A stretch of 64,000 nt of DNA from NCBI RefSeq assembly GCF_021155765.1, contig NC_060110.1:5146001-5210000 (forward strand), in the 5' to 3' direction. Shown piece after piece: positions 11,027 to 22,697 of the stretch. Within the stretch, counting starts at the first letter, position 1, and every line of letters begins with the position of its first letter. Under the pieces are notes generated by a model. It worked only from the letters and a program-made list of their open reading frames with translations, ran no database searches and was not told the origin of the DNA. This stretch comes from Diprion similis (lineage: Eukaryota > Arthropoda > Insecta > Hymenoptera > Diprionidae). The position numbers and the translations under genes are program-made.

Positions 11027-14000
11027 ATGAGATCGACCCTGGTTAGTGTACACCCTGCAGTGAGCACGTGTTATGTGACAGTGATTTTTTTTTTTTTTTA
11101 CCGTATATTATATACTCATTAGCACCGCACGCGTTATGCGAAAATAAAATAAAAAAACAAAAATTATCCGTTGTATCGTTCGATCGAATTTAAGTTTTAT
11201 CCACGCGTTTAGAATGAAAAAAAAAAAAGAAAAAGGAATGAAAATTAGAGATGTAATAATGTCGGTGCTTGTTTTCTGTTGTGTACGAATTTGGACTAAA
11301 CTGAAGAAAATATCGAACCTAGATGAAGTTCTTCATTATACACTTATCTTATTATATACTTATATTATTTACGGGTACTCTGCAGGTTTATACACAAAAG
11401 AGAATTTCACTTAAATCGAGTAAATGCTATCCAAATAGTATTCATTTTTTTTTTAAATAATTTATACTTTCTTTAGTCAGGCAGTTGCAAGTAATTATTT
11501 TATTGATTTATCAGCTTATTTATACTGAAATTAAGGAAACGTGGTATCTGAGTACCTTATGTGAAATAATATTCGTTTGCCTTGATTTACCTTTGCTTGT
11601 TAGTGTGCGAACGAATCGTGGCAACATTTGATCGCACTAAGAATTTGTTCTTTGGTTATAGGCTTTTGAAAATTTTCTGAGAGCAATATTATTGCGACAG
11701 TCATACGATACTAAATACATATGTGAAGCTTCTTGAAATCTGTATTCAGTTTGTTGATTTTTGAAAAAAATTCGGTACCTCACGCTACGCGTTTCAAGTA
11801 GTAAAGTGCCGGTTTATTGTAGTTTATTGTATAGCATAGATGATTTTTATAAATTTCGGTACAAACGAATCGAGTAAAAAAAAATTGGTAACAAGAATAC
11901 GTCTGAAATTACTTGATCATGATTGTACAATACTTCCAAGACAACTTTTTTTGGTTTTATATATATTTTGAAAAAGGTTGAAATTCATTGCAAGTGTTGT
12001 TTAAACAAGATAAGGATAAATTGATTCTACAATTGGTAGATATACATCTTCTAAATTTGGTATGAAGTATAAAATACTCGCGAAAAGCTCTATTTGCTAT
12101 TTACTCGCGAGTTTCTCAATTCTCGAGTAAATTAATCGAAAGAAGTTTCATTTCTTCTATAACTTAACTATTCACGTTCGAAGAAATTACGGCGACTTTG
12201 TTATTACATGAATTAAAATGTCGAAATATCTAATGTATACTAAAAAATCGACAAGTTCACGAACGAATGCAATAAAAACAATATTATGCATTTCGCGCTG
12301 TTTCGCCTTTGCGTTATTAGAAGTTGACACTTATTCAAGTGACTATATTATACATGCAATTACTCACGGATATCGATACATGAATTACCGATATAATTTC
12401 TCATCGCTGGCCACATCTTGAATCTCTTTCTCTTTCTATTTCTCTTAGCTTGCGTAAATACCAGAAGCTTCAAGTATATTTTCGAATAATTTCATCCGCA
12501 GTATGAAAATTTACATACTAGTAATTCCTATGGCAAATACGTGTGTTCGTATATGCTTTTGCATTATTATCAACGGTAAATAGAAAATGCGGCAACTCGG
12601 ACTCGTCGCGCAGATTTAAAGACCCTCGAAAAGTGGTTTACACAGCTGTTCCAACTGCCGTTCGAAACTGGCGTCAGATTATAATTGCGTGGAAAAAATA
12701 CAAACTTTCTATTCTTGTAATTCGCATTTTACTGGATTATAAAATGTTTGCCTACACATGGGTGAGAATCTTGAGATTACCATTTCGAGGCATTATATGA
12801 CTGAAAAGTTCAGGCATAGTAAGTAGAGAACTTGAAATGTCCGTATCGCCATAAAACTACTTCCGCTTTTAATTATGAAGTACGAATAAGAACGTCTACA
12901 CAAAATATTCCGTCAGATGAACAGTCGCTGCTTTTTTAAAATACAAATTAAATCATCCTATTGTTTAGTATTCTTTTCAACAATATCATTGGTGAAATCA
13001 CTGGACTCATACGGGCACAGCCTAAAAGGTCCCAGATATTTCCAATATACGAAGACGGTATCGAGAAACTCGATTTTCACTATATTTAACGTAAATGAAC
13101 TCCTGGATGTTTGTTTGTTGAAATATGTTGAAACGTTTGATATAATTTTAGAAACCGTAGTTCTCATTGTCAAACAAACTATTCTGTTTTAGATTATAGT
13201 TCGCATACTGTGTATCGATTTCAATTATGAATTGTACAAATTGTTTCTAGTCAATAATCGTGTTGACTGTACACTGGTGGTCTAATATGGCCTTATGATA
13301 TGCAACTTGCAATACATGCACGTTGTGCGGGTTGAATAAATCGCAGGCTGCGCCAGTTGCGGTTTTATTACTAGAGCATGAAGACGCGTAATTTTAGTTT
13401 TGCAGTTCATTTCTCCAGAAAATTAGCTACTGCGCATAAAAATTCAATCGAACAGAAAAGTTTCACGACTCGCGGTGAGTCAAAGATCGGTTCAGTTAAT
13501 GCTTAGAAAATGTTTAAAACAGCATCTTTTGTCAAGTTTTTTTTATTCCGTATGAAATCTGTTTATAATAAGTACAGCAAATATCTTCACTCAAAATTCA
13601 TATAGTACATATACAGGTACTCTCTGCAGTTCCAAAGTTGACAAGCGAGCGATGATCTAGTCGATTTTAAATCCAGTACAAGAAGACGAATGAATCGACA
13701 AAATCCCCCGCAGAGCTTGCGTGACTCACGACATGCGTTACGCTACTCGTTAAGTTATCGTACTACAAGCGCGATCGCGAGGAAGTGCTAACTACACTTT
13801 TTACCGCAATCAGTTACTAACACTTTCGTCGCAGCTACTTCATTCTGACTTTCTCAAATAAAAATAAAAACTAATTACATACCAGTATACGAGCACACGT
13901 GATATACGAACCGTTCCATTAGTGTATCAAGTCAGTTGTTAATTGCACAGAAGCTCACGATACTTTTATTAATTACTCGCCTATAGAATGGGTCACTGAT

Positions 14001-16117
14001 ATTCAATAGGCATATATTGATCTAACCATACAAATTTTGTTTCAGATATTACTTGGGTTCTTCTTCGTCGTCTCCACGCTTGGAGAGCCAATTCGAACTA
14101 AGAAAGAGTACGTAATACATTCACTTATTGTTAATTTATATATTTTTTTACCCTTCAATGTTGCATGTAACAGTGTAATCAATGTGACCGTACAATATAG
14201 TTTGGTATTCTCTCCACTCTCGAGAGACTTTCAGCCGTTTGACATAGATAACTGTAACGCGGAAACGCGGAAACACAAGGCAAGAGACAATTCGAGAGAC
14301 AACCTTGAACCTCGTAGTGTATAGAACTGCTTTCTTCTCGCTCAGCACCGCGTAGTTTCTCCGTGAAAATCATACTGGTACTTGCTAGTCAACTCAACCC
14401 CGAAAGACTCGTTCGATATTCAAAGTCGAACGGAGTTAGCTAACATCAAACGTATATAAGTCGACCGTCGAAATTCTCACTACGCGCATAGACTACGTAG
14501 CGCGTTAGGAAAGATCCGAATCCATTATCGTCGATGCATGGGTACATATCGTGTTCAATGACAGAAAGCTATTGCTTGGTGAGAATGATCTTCATGACAT
14601 TCTACGGGAACATGGAAAAGATAGAAAATCGTATTTTGTAAATTTTTTTTGTAACTTATCTACATCAAAGTGAAAACCTAACTACCCCAAAAAAATTTTA
14701 ATAAAACTCCGTGGATTTTCGAAAACGAGTATGAATTTCTACGAAAAATTGTATTATGATAATCGACAGTTTTATACGAAATAAATAAAAATATTCACTG
14801 CACGCGAAAATTAAATAAAATTCACTGAATTCATGTAGAATTGTACGAATTTGAATGAAAATATACTATTAAATAAACAAAAAGTTATAGTTTCACGTAA
14901 ATAATTGTAGAAAACTATATGTTAAAGAAATTTCCTGAAAGATCGTAGGAACTCTCGTCCCATCGAGAGTAAGTATTAATTTCGACTTTCCTAACGAGAA
15001 ACTCTTCTTCAGGGCGCCACTTCCACAGTATGGAGCACCATCCGAACAGTACGGAGCACCGTCCTTGCCCAGCACGGGATACGGTGTCCCCGACGTAGGA
15101 TTATCCGATTCCTACGGTCCCCCGGGTGACACCTACGGTACGCCAGCTGGCGGTGGTTTCGACCTTTCACAGTCCTTGTCAGCCCCGTCCTCCAGCTATG
15201 GGGCTCCCGAAGCGTCGCACGGATCGCTTTCTCAGTCTTACGGAGCACCATCTGACTCTTATGGGGCACCAGCTCCATCCTATGGTGCGCCAGTGCACGA
15301 CCACCATCACCATGAGCCTGAAGGACGATGGGAGAAGAAGCTGAAGTGGAAAGAAGAGTGGAAACAAGTATGGAAGACGCAGTCCAAGATGATCTGGAAG
15401 CAGGAGTGGAAGAAGGTTCAGGTACCGGCCTGGAAAGAGGTTCAGGTTCCAATATGGAAGGAGGAACAGGTCGCGGCTTGGAAAAAGGTGCAGAAACCAG
15501 TTTGGAAAGAGATCCAAGTACCGGCGTGGAAGGAGATCAAAGTACCAGCGTGGAAGAAAATCTGGGTACCGGTATGGAAAGAGGTTCAGGTCCCCGTGTG
15601 GAAGGAGGTCCAAGTGCCAGACTGGAAGAAGGTCTGGGTACCGGAGTGGGTGAAAGTCGGTATTCCCGGAGAGCAATTCGTCGGTCAGGATCATCACGGT
15701 TGGCAATACACCAGCCACGATCTGTGGAAGAAGAAATTGATCTGGAAGCCGGTTTGGAAGAAGGTCTGGAAAACTGAGAAAAAGCAAGCCTGGGCATCAG
15801 AGAAGAAAATGGAGTGGAAGGCTCAGTGGAAACAGATATGGAAAACGGAAAAGAAGCAGATATGGGTGACTGACAAGAAACTTATATGGAAAGAGGAATC
15901 CGTTCAGGTCTGGGTACCCAAAAAGAAACAAGTTTGGGTCACCGAGAAAAAACAGATATGGAAGGACGAATGGAAGAGCAGGTGGGTTCCGGCGTGGAAG
16001 GAGATTCAGGTCCCCGAATGGAAGAAAGTGTGGAAACCAGTATGGGAGAAGGTCTGGGTACAAAACGAGCACCACGAGCACCATGAACATCACGAAGAAC
16101 ACCATGGTTACAAATAA
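11027..16117 (+). CDS. Gene A: secreted YGAP plus Trp/Lys octapeptide-repeat protein (393 aa, 3 exons)
   Basis: Exons: 11027-11041, 14046-14107, 15013-16117, with GT-AG introns of phase 0 and phase 2. Residues 1 to about 18 form a signal peptide (MRSTLILLGFFFVVSTLG). Residues 26-120 are Ser/Gly/Pro-rich with repeated YGAP/YGPP motifs, as in many cuticular proteins. A DHHHHEPEG linker leads to about 30 octads (residues 132-375) of the form W/Q-x-P-x-W-K-x-V/I, interrupted by a hinge at 242-264 (GIPGE ... HHGWQYTSHDLW). The tail is HEHH repeats ending GYK. No enzyme domain is visible. I infer an extracellular structural protein of cuticle, silk or glue. Drosophila Vajk cuticular proteins are a candidate relationship that I cannot test here. 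An in-frame ATG at 10997 would add 10 residues; I prefer 11027 for its CACC context and compact signal peptide. Confidence 0.85.
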
Positions 16118-16415
16118 ATGGATGGAGGAAGAATTACCTGAGGATGTAAAATATATGTTTTATATCATTTTATTTTAGGATTAGGTTACATACATTGCGT
16201 TACTCACTCAGAACTCACGTTGCACCAACAACGGGCAGAAAAGAAATAAAAGGAAGGAAGAAAAAGAAAAAAAAAAGAAAGAAAGTCAAAGGATTACATC
16301 AAATTTCCGGCTGGTGACCATTGCCATGAAGGAAAGTTGCCTTTCATCGTAGCAGCTTTTATTGTACAGAAGATCCGTCTTAATATAACGTGAATAATCA
16401 GCTCGACAACCATTG

Positions 16416-16421
16416 AATAAA
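16416..16421 (+). terminator. Likely poly(A) signal of gene A
   Basis: AATAAA lies about 300 bases after the stop codon. Other AATAAA hexamers overlap the stop (16113-16118) and lie near 16245, so which is used is uncertain. Confidence 0.4.
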
Positions 16422-17286
16422 GAATTTTTTATCATAGGTATAGTAACACAGTACCTAATTTACTTGTATGTATATGAAAAACATTGTAAATAATGGTTTT
16501 GAACCAACATTTTTTTTTTTTTTTTGTAATAATCAATACACATTAATTGTTATTTTTGTACGCAAGAAATTTATTTTTTTTATTTTACCATAAAGCCAGT
16601 ATTTTATACATATTGTCAGTTATTTTACTTTTTTCCCCCACTTTGTCAATAATAATAATAATAATATTATTATTATTTTTTTCTTTTGTTCGCTGCGATT
16701 ATAACGATTTCGCAACGAAATATTCAAACGCTATAATTATACCTGGAGCCGAAGCAGTCATGTGTGGTATCCGATTTCGCGGAGATTCTTCAAATGAAAG
16801 TCACATTTACGACGAAAGAGAAATATAAAACCAAAGTAATGAGAGAAAAAATAAAAAAAATAAAAATAAAAATAAATAAAAGAAAAGAATAAACTGAAGT
16901 AGGAAGATGCTTTCTAGGGATAGAATATGACATTGAGGGGGATCCGAGCTCTCGCGGTCACCGGGGTCACAGTGTGATCGTGCAATCCTTACTTTCTCCC
17001 TACTCATGCACTATTCAGGCTTTCTTCTAACAAATGAGGTGCCTCAACAAAGTCGACAATTGTGCTCAGATATCGGATCATGGAATCCGCTCATCTTGCA
17101 CACGCGTTAACTGACCAGGGATTTTTTTTTTTTTTTATTGTTATTACGAATATGTACCGTGAGATGCATCAGAAGCGTGTAATAATAAAGTAGAAATCAC
17201 TAGGTAGACTAAAGATGACCATGCCAAGATGAATCTCAACTTCCTGCAAATACTCACTTGCTCAGGCGTTATACGATGTGTGTATT

Positions 17287-17287
<1 letters not shown>

Positions 17288-17329
<42 letters not shown>
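17288..17329. repeat. (TA)n microsatellite
   Basis: An uninterrupted TA dinucleotide run of about 42 bp. Confidence 0.95.
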
Positions 17330-18154
17330 TGCGTGTGGGATCCACTCTCAGCTCTCATATACCTGTGCTATAATAAACTTTCTTCTTCATATTTCAAAAC
17401 GCCAAGTCATCTACGGCATATATTTACTATTATAATTGAAACTGTTTCTTGTACAGTTTACCAAGTAATAGAATATTTTACAGAGTAATAAACAAATAAA
17501 ACCATATAGCAGTGAAATTATGCCGTGAAGTAAGTGCGCGTTCAAACCAAAGTGCCTGAAAAAAAATGAGAACTATATACTATATTGAAAGGATGTTTTT
17601 GCGAACTTTATTGTAGATGTATAATACAGTTAGTTCTTAACTTTTTTGTATTTTGTTATAGTTTACAGGTTCGTAAAATGTTGGATTTATCAGTTGTAAT
17701 CCATCAGCACCTTGGGAATCATAATAAGGCCAGAGAGAGAAATGAAAACTGTTAATCGTGCGAAGGGCTCTTGGAACGTGAGAACTGAATAGAGAGTGTT
17801 AGCACATAATAGAACAACTCACGAGCGAAGAAGACCTCGGATTAATAGTGAACATTAGAGGCGCCTAGACTGGCGTCAGGCATGTGAAGTTCAGACGGCC
17901 GGCGGTGTATTATGTACACGATAGTGAAAGTTTTCGCTCCCGGGTGAACTCGACACTACGATCTTGCTCCGAGTTCTTACGACGAATAACAAATTGGCTC
18001 AATTCAGACATTCGTTAACTGACCAGCGTTTCCCCGTGTTAAGATGATTGACGACTAGTTTTCACGACGTGTTGTACTTATACTAACTGTGACTTTTATC
18101 ACCAACCAAATATTTGGATGTGAGAAAAAATTTTTTTCACGCCAATGATGGCTA

Positions 18155-18292
18155 TATGATGGAAATGAATTTCAAGAGCAAATTCGAATAACACAAGCTA
18201 CGATGTCATCGATTGGAATTGATACGAAGTTCTATAACTGGAAGCTTTAAAATTATTGAACTCTGGTGTTTTTGATCCAATTTTGATGTTTG

Positions 18293-18342
<50 letters not shown>

Positions 18343-18650
18343 TTTAGCTAGAGATGTCCACAGATCATCTGACATTTTTTTTTTTTTAAATATAGTTATC
18401 CTCAGAGTTATCTTGTCATATCTGTACTATAAAGAAAATTTTTGTGAATATTCATGAGGAATTTGTGTTAGAATCGAATGCAAAAAAACACCAGATTTTA
18501 ACAGTTTCGCCGAAAGTTGTTCATTGAATTTGCTCGGGTATATTTTTAGCACACAGTAGGAATTTTGTTTCATTCGTGTTTACCATCATCAGCGCAAATA
18601 ATATTATTGGAGATTGTTTAAACGATTTCTTCTCTGTCCATTCATTCTTT
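18155..18650. repeat. Dispersed repeat family D, copy 1
   Basis: The left part has a TTATTGAACTCTGGTG-like block and GATCCAATTTT. The right part has TTGTTTCATTCGTGTTTACC followed by GCAAATAA. Both reappear in the same order at about 44450-45200 and about 51720-52250. A 47-bp poly-T run (18295-18341) sits inside this copy. A further degenerate left part lies near 19350-19500. No coding capacity; the class is unknown. Confidence 0.55.
18295..18341. repeat. Poly-T tract (47 bp)
   Basis: An uninterrupted T run inside repeat D copy 1. It is the longest homopolymer in the window, so its assembled length may be inexact. Confidence 0.9.
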
Positions 18651-20031
18651 TTAGTGCCTACAACATCAGCTTCCGATTAGTTGAACTCCCAGTTGAGGTG
18701 AATGCTAAGTTCGGTTTTAAGATATTAGTGGAAATCTTAGTTAATTGCTAGTGACTGCCTTGTTTGTATACCTTCATTCGCTCTAATCTCGATTCTCGTG
18801 AATGTAATCTGAGTGATTTGTTATTCTACGCTGATTTTTTTTCAAGGTGAATCATTAATCGCTTGTTAATTCCTGTACGGCGGAACAAGTTGCGACAACC
18901 GTTATCGAGATCTCGAAATTTCTTCTTGGACATGTATGTGTATCTCGATCTGCGGTAACTGTATCGCCTCGGCTCGTGTCTTTCTTATATTCTGTCTCAG
19001 GTGGCAATCGAAAGTTAAGACGGTAGTAAGAGAGAGGGAAAAGCACTCTGAAGTTGTCACAGCAGTGAGATTTGGTGGCTCAATACGAGTAGCGTTGATT
19101 GGTCGGACAGCCTTTAACCGATAAGCCGTAAGTGTCGCTTTTTCAAAACATTAGCACATTACAAATACAGTCACCAAGGATCTACCGTTTGTCCGATTCT
19201 CGATGGAATATATTAAGGATGAAGTCTGAATCAAAAGTTGGGGAATGAGGGAAAGCTGTTTGAAAAGTCTTCGGAAATGTTATTTGCGTCTATGATGATG
19301 AAGAATATGCATGTAAATAATATCATTAATATATTGTGATAGAATGATGAATATGAGCAAATTCAATTGATACAAGCGAAGATATCAATAATTCGATAGA
19401 AATGTTGACGTTTAAACTGTTCAGCATGAATAAACTTTGCTGTTTCGATCCGATTTTAGAGTTTGTGGACCCATTTTAATTGCTTCCCGAAAACTATCCG
19501 AAAAAGTTTGAAAAAAGCTTACTATAATTTACAGTCTCGTCGCATATAACGCACAAACGTATCTGTCGAAGAACATTATAACATGTGTTGTACCGTACTT
19601 GAACAAATCTATTTTTATCTACTATGGAGGTAACCGTTTGTATAACAATACGTTTATCGCGTAATTTATAAAAATTTCTGTGGTGAACAAAATAATTTGG
19701 AAAGCACGAGAATCAGATCCGAAAGAGCAGAGTTTTATCATTTTAAACGTTCTTATGATCAAAGCTAATTTGAATTTACTTTCGAAAATTTGATATGTAT
19801 GTTACTGGATATTTGTCAAACGGTTTTTTTCTTTTCAAATTTCTGATTCAGACGGTCCAACCGATTAATTCACAATACACGAAAATTGGTGCGTCGTTGA
19901 TTGTAAACTCAACGCTGTTGAGGTTAAAAGGTTTATTATGGCGTGGGCAGTAATGAGGAAAGTTGTGTGACGATGTAAGCTGGCTTGCCAAAGCAGGACA
20001 TTGGATTCTTGTCGGGATTATGGATCGATGA

Positions 20032-20484
20032 ATGGATTATATTACTCGTATGAGAACACTATTGTGCTGCGACAAACATGAAAACATTGTTTTGAAATTT
20101 GTGCATACAAAATTCTTTAATCTCCAATCACTCGAATGCATAACCTATTCCGCTACGTCTAATATATTCACGGTTATAACCTGCTCACGAAAATATCTGT
20201 ACACATCGAAAGTTGATCGCATGCTTTATGTACAGCACATATTCGACCCCGAGTACTTATACGATCACATGTATTACCCAATAGAAAGTCCGAGGCGTGC
20301 GTTAAGTATTTATACTCTACGTACTACCGGTCTTACAGACGTAGGTATAGCATGTTTTAGTTCGCAACTAGGCTACAAGGATATATTTTTTCACGCAGAT
20401 ATGTCATATCGTTTTTTGCGTTTCGACTTTACTGCAAGATTTAAAACTCTCATTAACAGTAAGCATGATTCATTAATACTATGA
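20032..20484 (+). CDS. Doubtful 150-codon open frame
   Basis: An ATG-initiated frame of 150 codons lies in AT-rich sequence where stops are frequent, so its length is mildly unusual. The protein (starts MDYITRMRTLL) shows no signal peptide, transmembrane segment, repeat or motif that I recognise. I see no convincing TATA box, poly(A) signal or splice context. It could be a chance frame, an exon of an unrecognised gene or a decayed transposon fragment. Confidence 0.15.
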   Translation: MDYITRMRTLLCCDKHENIVLKFVHTKFFNLQSLECITYSATSNIFTVITCSRKYLYTSKVDRMLYVQHIFDPEYLYDHMYYPIESPRRALSIYTLRTTGLTDVGIACFSSQLGYKDIFFHADMSYRFLRFDFTARFKTLINSKHDSLIL

Positions 20485-20567
20485 ATTTATGGAGAATTGG
20501 GAAGTCGAGTGCGCATGCGTGAATACATACACAGATTTTACACCAGTGAACGCAGCCGAATGTTTAC

Positions 20568-20699
20568 TATGAACTGCTGCCAACCTATTTGACGAAATGG
20601 TTTTCTAACCTCTTGGGTGGAGTCTGTCACGCCGTTAACAAATTATGGGAATCCCGATCCATTTTTGCGAACGTTGGTCGATTTGGCAACAGTTCATGG
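20568..20699. mobile_element. Short inverted-repeat element (about 130 bp)
   Basis: The left end CTATGAACTGCTGCCA and the inverted right end CCATGAACTGTTGCCA match at 14 of 16 positions. The TGTTGCCA core resembles the ends of the element at 2440-2903, so they may belong to related families. The internal sequence is non-coding. Confidence 0.45.
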
Positions 20700-22563
20700 C
20701 GCGCGCTGCGCTGCTTTAAGGGGATGCACTGGTCGAAATTATCGACCCCCAGAATTTTTCTAATATTTTCGAAATCGTTTATACAAATCGTTTGTTTCTA
20801 CGACCTTGCATGTTTCTTGAGGTCTTTCTTTTTAATAGATTCCAATGAGAGTATAAAATTAATCGAATCGTGAAATTTGGGCACGTCACTTATGTCTATT
20901 AAAATCTGATCCCAGGCACTTTTTATCCAAAAAGGGCATGACGGCGTGGTTTCACATGCAATTCCGAACAGATAGACCCTAAACATTTGTGTGGCATTCT
21001 GAAATTAAGAAACGGCATACTTTATACGAAATTATGACAGTCGGCGATTCTTCACCAATGGAGAATTCAACTTGGAATCATGGTAATTACAGTTTTTGGG
21101 TGCTACCGATAATGTCCGCGAGATGGTGCGCGAGGTTATCTCGCTTTGGCATTGGCAGGGAAATTCTTGAATAAGTTTTGAACGGTTGCAGATGTCAAAA
21201 TGAAATTTCGAGGAAATGTACGAGGCCAAAAAATCTATACTTCGATAGAATCGGTAGCTTCATACACGTTCGGGAAGGGGGTGGGGGAGGTAAATTTTGA
21301 AAAATTTTAGCTTGATCGATGCAGTTCCCTCGTCATTCAAGATTTTCATCCTCCCTCTGACACCCGCCACCCTGAGTATGGCGAGAAAGTGTCCACCCTA
21401 CTGAAAAATTATTTTTTTTGGTCTCGTGTATGTAGACCAAAATTTATTTTGATATTTCCATCCGTTCAAAAGTTATTCGGACGTTCCGCTACCTCTGGCG
21501 CACCCTGTATAAGTGTTAACTTGGATGATGATAGGAAAAATTAAACGAAACCATAATAAATACGTAATCATGATACTTATTTTACAGAAATATTTTGAAT
21601 TATCTCGAATTTAATGGCATGAAAGAATGGGAATTATTCCACGTCCAGGTCTAAATAATTGAGTTAGTCTGACTAATTGAATACCAGATTTTCAACCATG
21701 TTTCTTAAATATTTCAAACGAGTTCATTAAGTCGTTCGAATCTGCTATTGACTATGTATCATCGATAGGGCATTAATTATGTAATCAGATTTATCTTGAA
21801 TAAATAAAAAATGGACCGAAGAAACTCAAACGAATGGAACTACTTAAGAAGTGATTGTAAGATGTATTCGACTCGTTTTTCTTTGAAAATTGAAGAGTAA
21901 TTCTGTTAATTAACCCAAAAACTGTAATTCGTTTCTACAAAAATTAATGTAATAGGAATATGTATTAATCACGATGACGTTTAATCGGCATAATTGCAGT
22001 TCACTGACCACAGTTACATGTCATCACATCTCTGTGATATGTTTGTTTCTGTTTACGTGTAAATACACGGCATTTAATGATCTGCGTGTTGAATGGCTTT
22101 AAAACTAAAGAGGAGGCAAAGTACTTGGGTGATGATCATCGCGTGTCTATTGGCACGTTACACGTTACGACTGTGCAACGCGCATGCTATGACGATCATC
22201 GTTACAGAGGAGGTAACGGCGTAACGGCATTGCGCAAGTCATTAGTTATTTGAATCGTCACTGCGTACTACTTCTGGACTACTTAATACGTAACTATAAC
22301 CCGAACCCGATGTGCATGACGTATGTACGTGACATGAATCACGTCCTCCGATGAGCCAGCCACGTCCTACGATGCATGTTCAAACTGTTAACTTGTCGAC
22401 TTGGCGCAACTTGCAGATATAGGTATGTATGTACAGACGTGAACATGATCGAAAGAGATAGTTGTCACTGTTACAATTTAACGCCAGGTGACTTCAGACC
22501 AAAATACCGGAAGTTCACTGTACGACGTGCTGCGAATATTGCATTACTTGTATCGGGAGGATT

Positions 22564-22697
22564 CCTTGAGGGTTAACGACGCGAACAACGATTTGCCGTC
22601 AGATAGACATTCCAAGTTTAATTTTACACGCAGTCTCGATGAAACTTGAGTTACCTATCTGCTGGCGAATCGTTGTTCGTAGTGTTAACCCTTAAGG
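22564..22697. mobile_element. Fold-back element with 43-bp arms
   Basis: The left arm begins CCTTGAGGGTTAAC and the inverted right arm begins CCTTAAGGGTTAAC. They match at 35 of 43 positions and include a shared ACGAACAACGATT block. The loop of about 48 bases contains CAAGTTT and AAACTTG, which could extend the stem. This is probably a MITE remnant; a long small-RNA precursor hairpin is an alternative. Confidence 0.6.

Noticed and set aside
15179..15797. Long minus-strand and other-frame open frames (up to 202 codons) opposite the gene A repeat exon
   Set aside because: They arise because the repeated octad codons contain no stops in other frames; their products mirror the repeat (Leu/Pro/Arg-rich) and have no independent signal.
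17229..17488. Frames encoding Tyr/Ile repeats
   Set aside because: They translate the TA microsatellite.
17101..18030. A shared CGTTAACTGACCAG string at about 17105 and about 18014
   Set aside because: Only about 14 bp match, with no extended similarity, so it may be chance.
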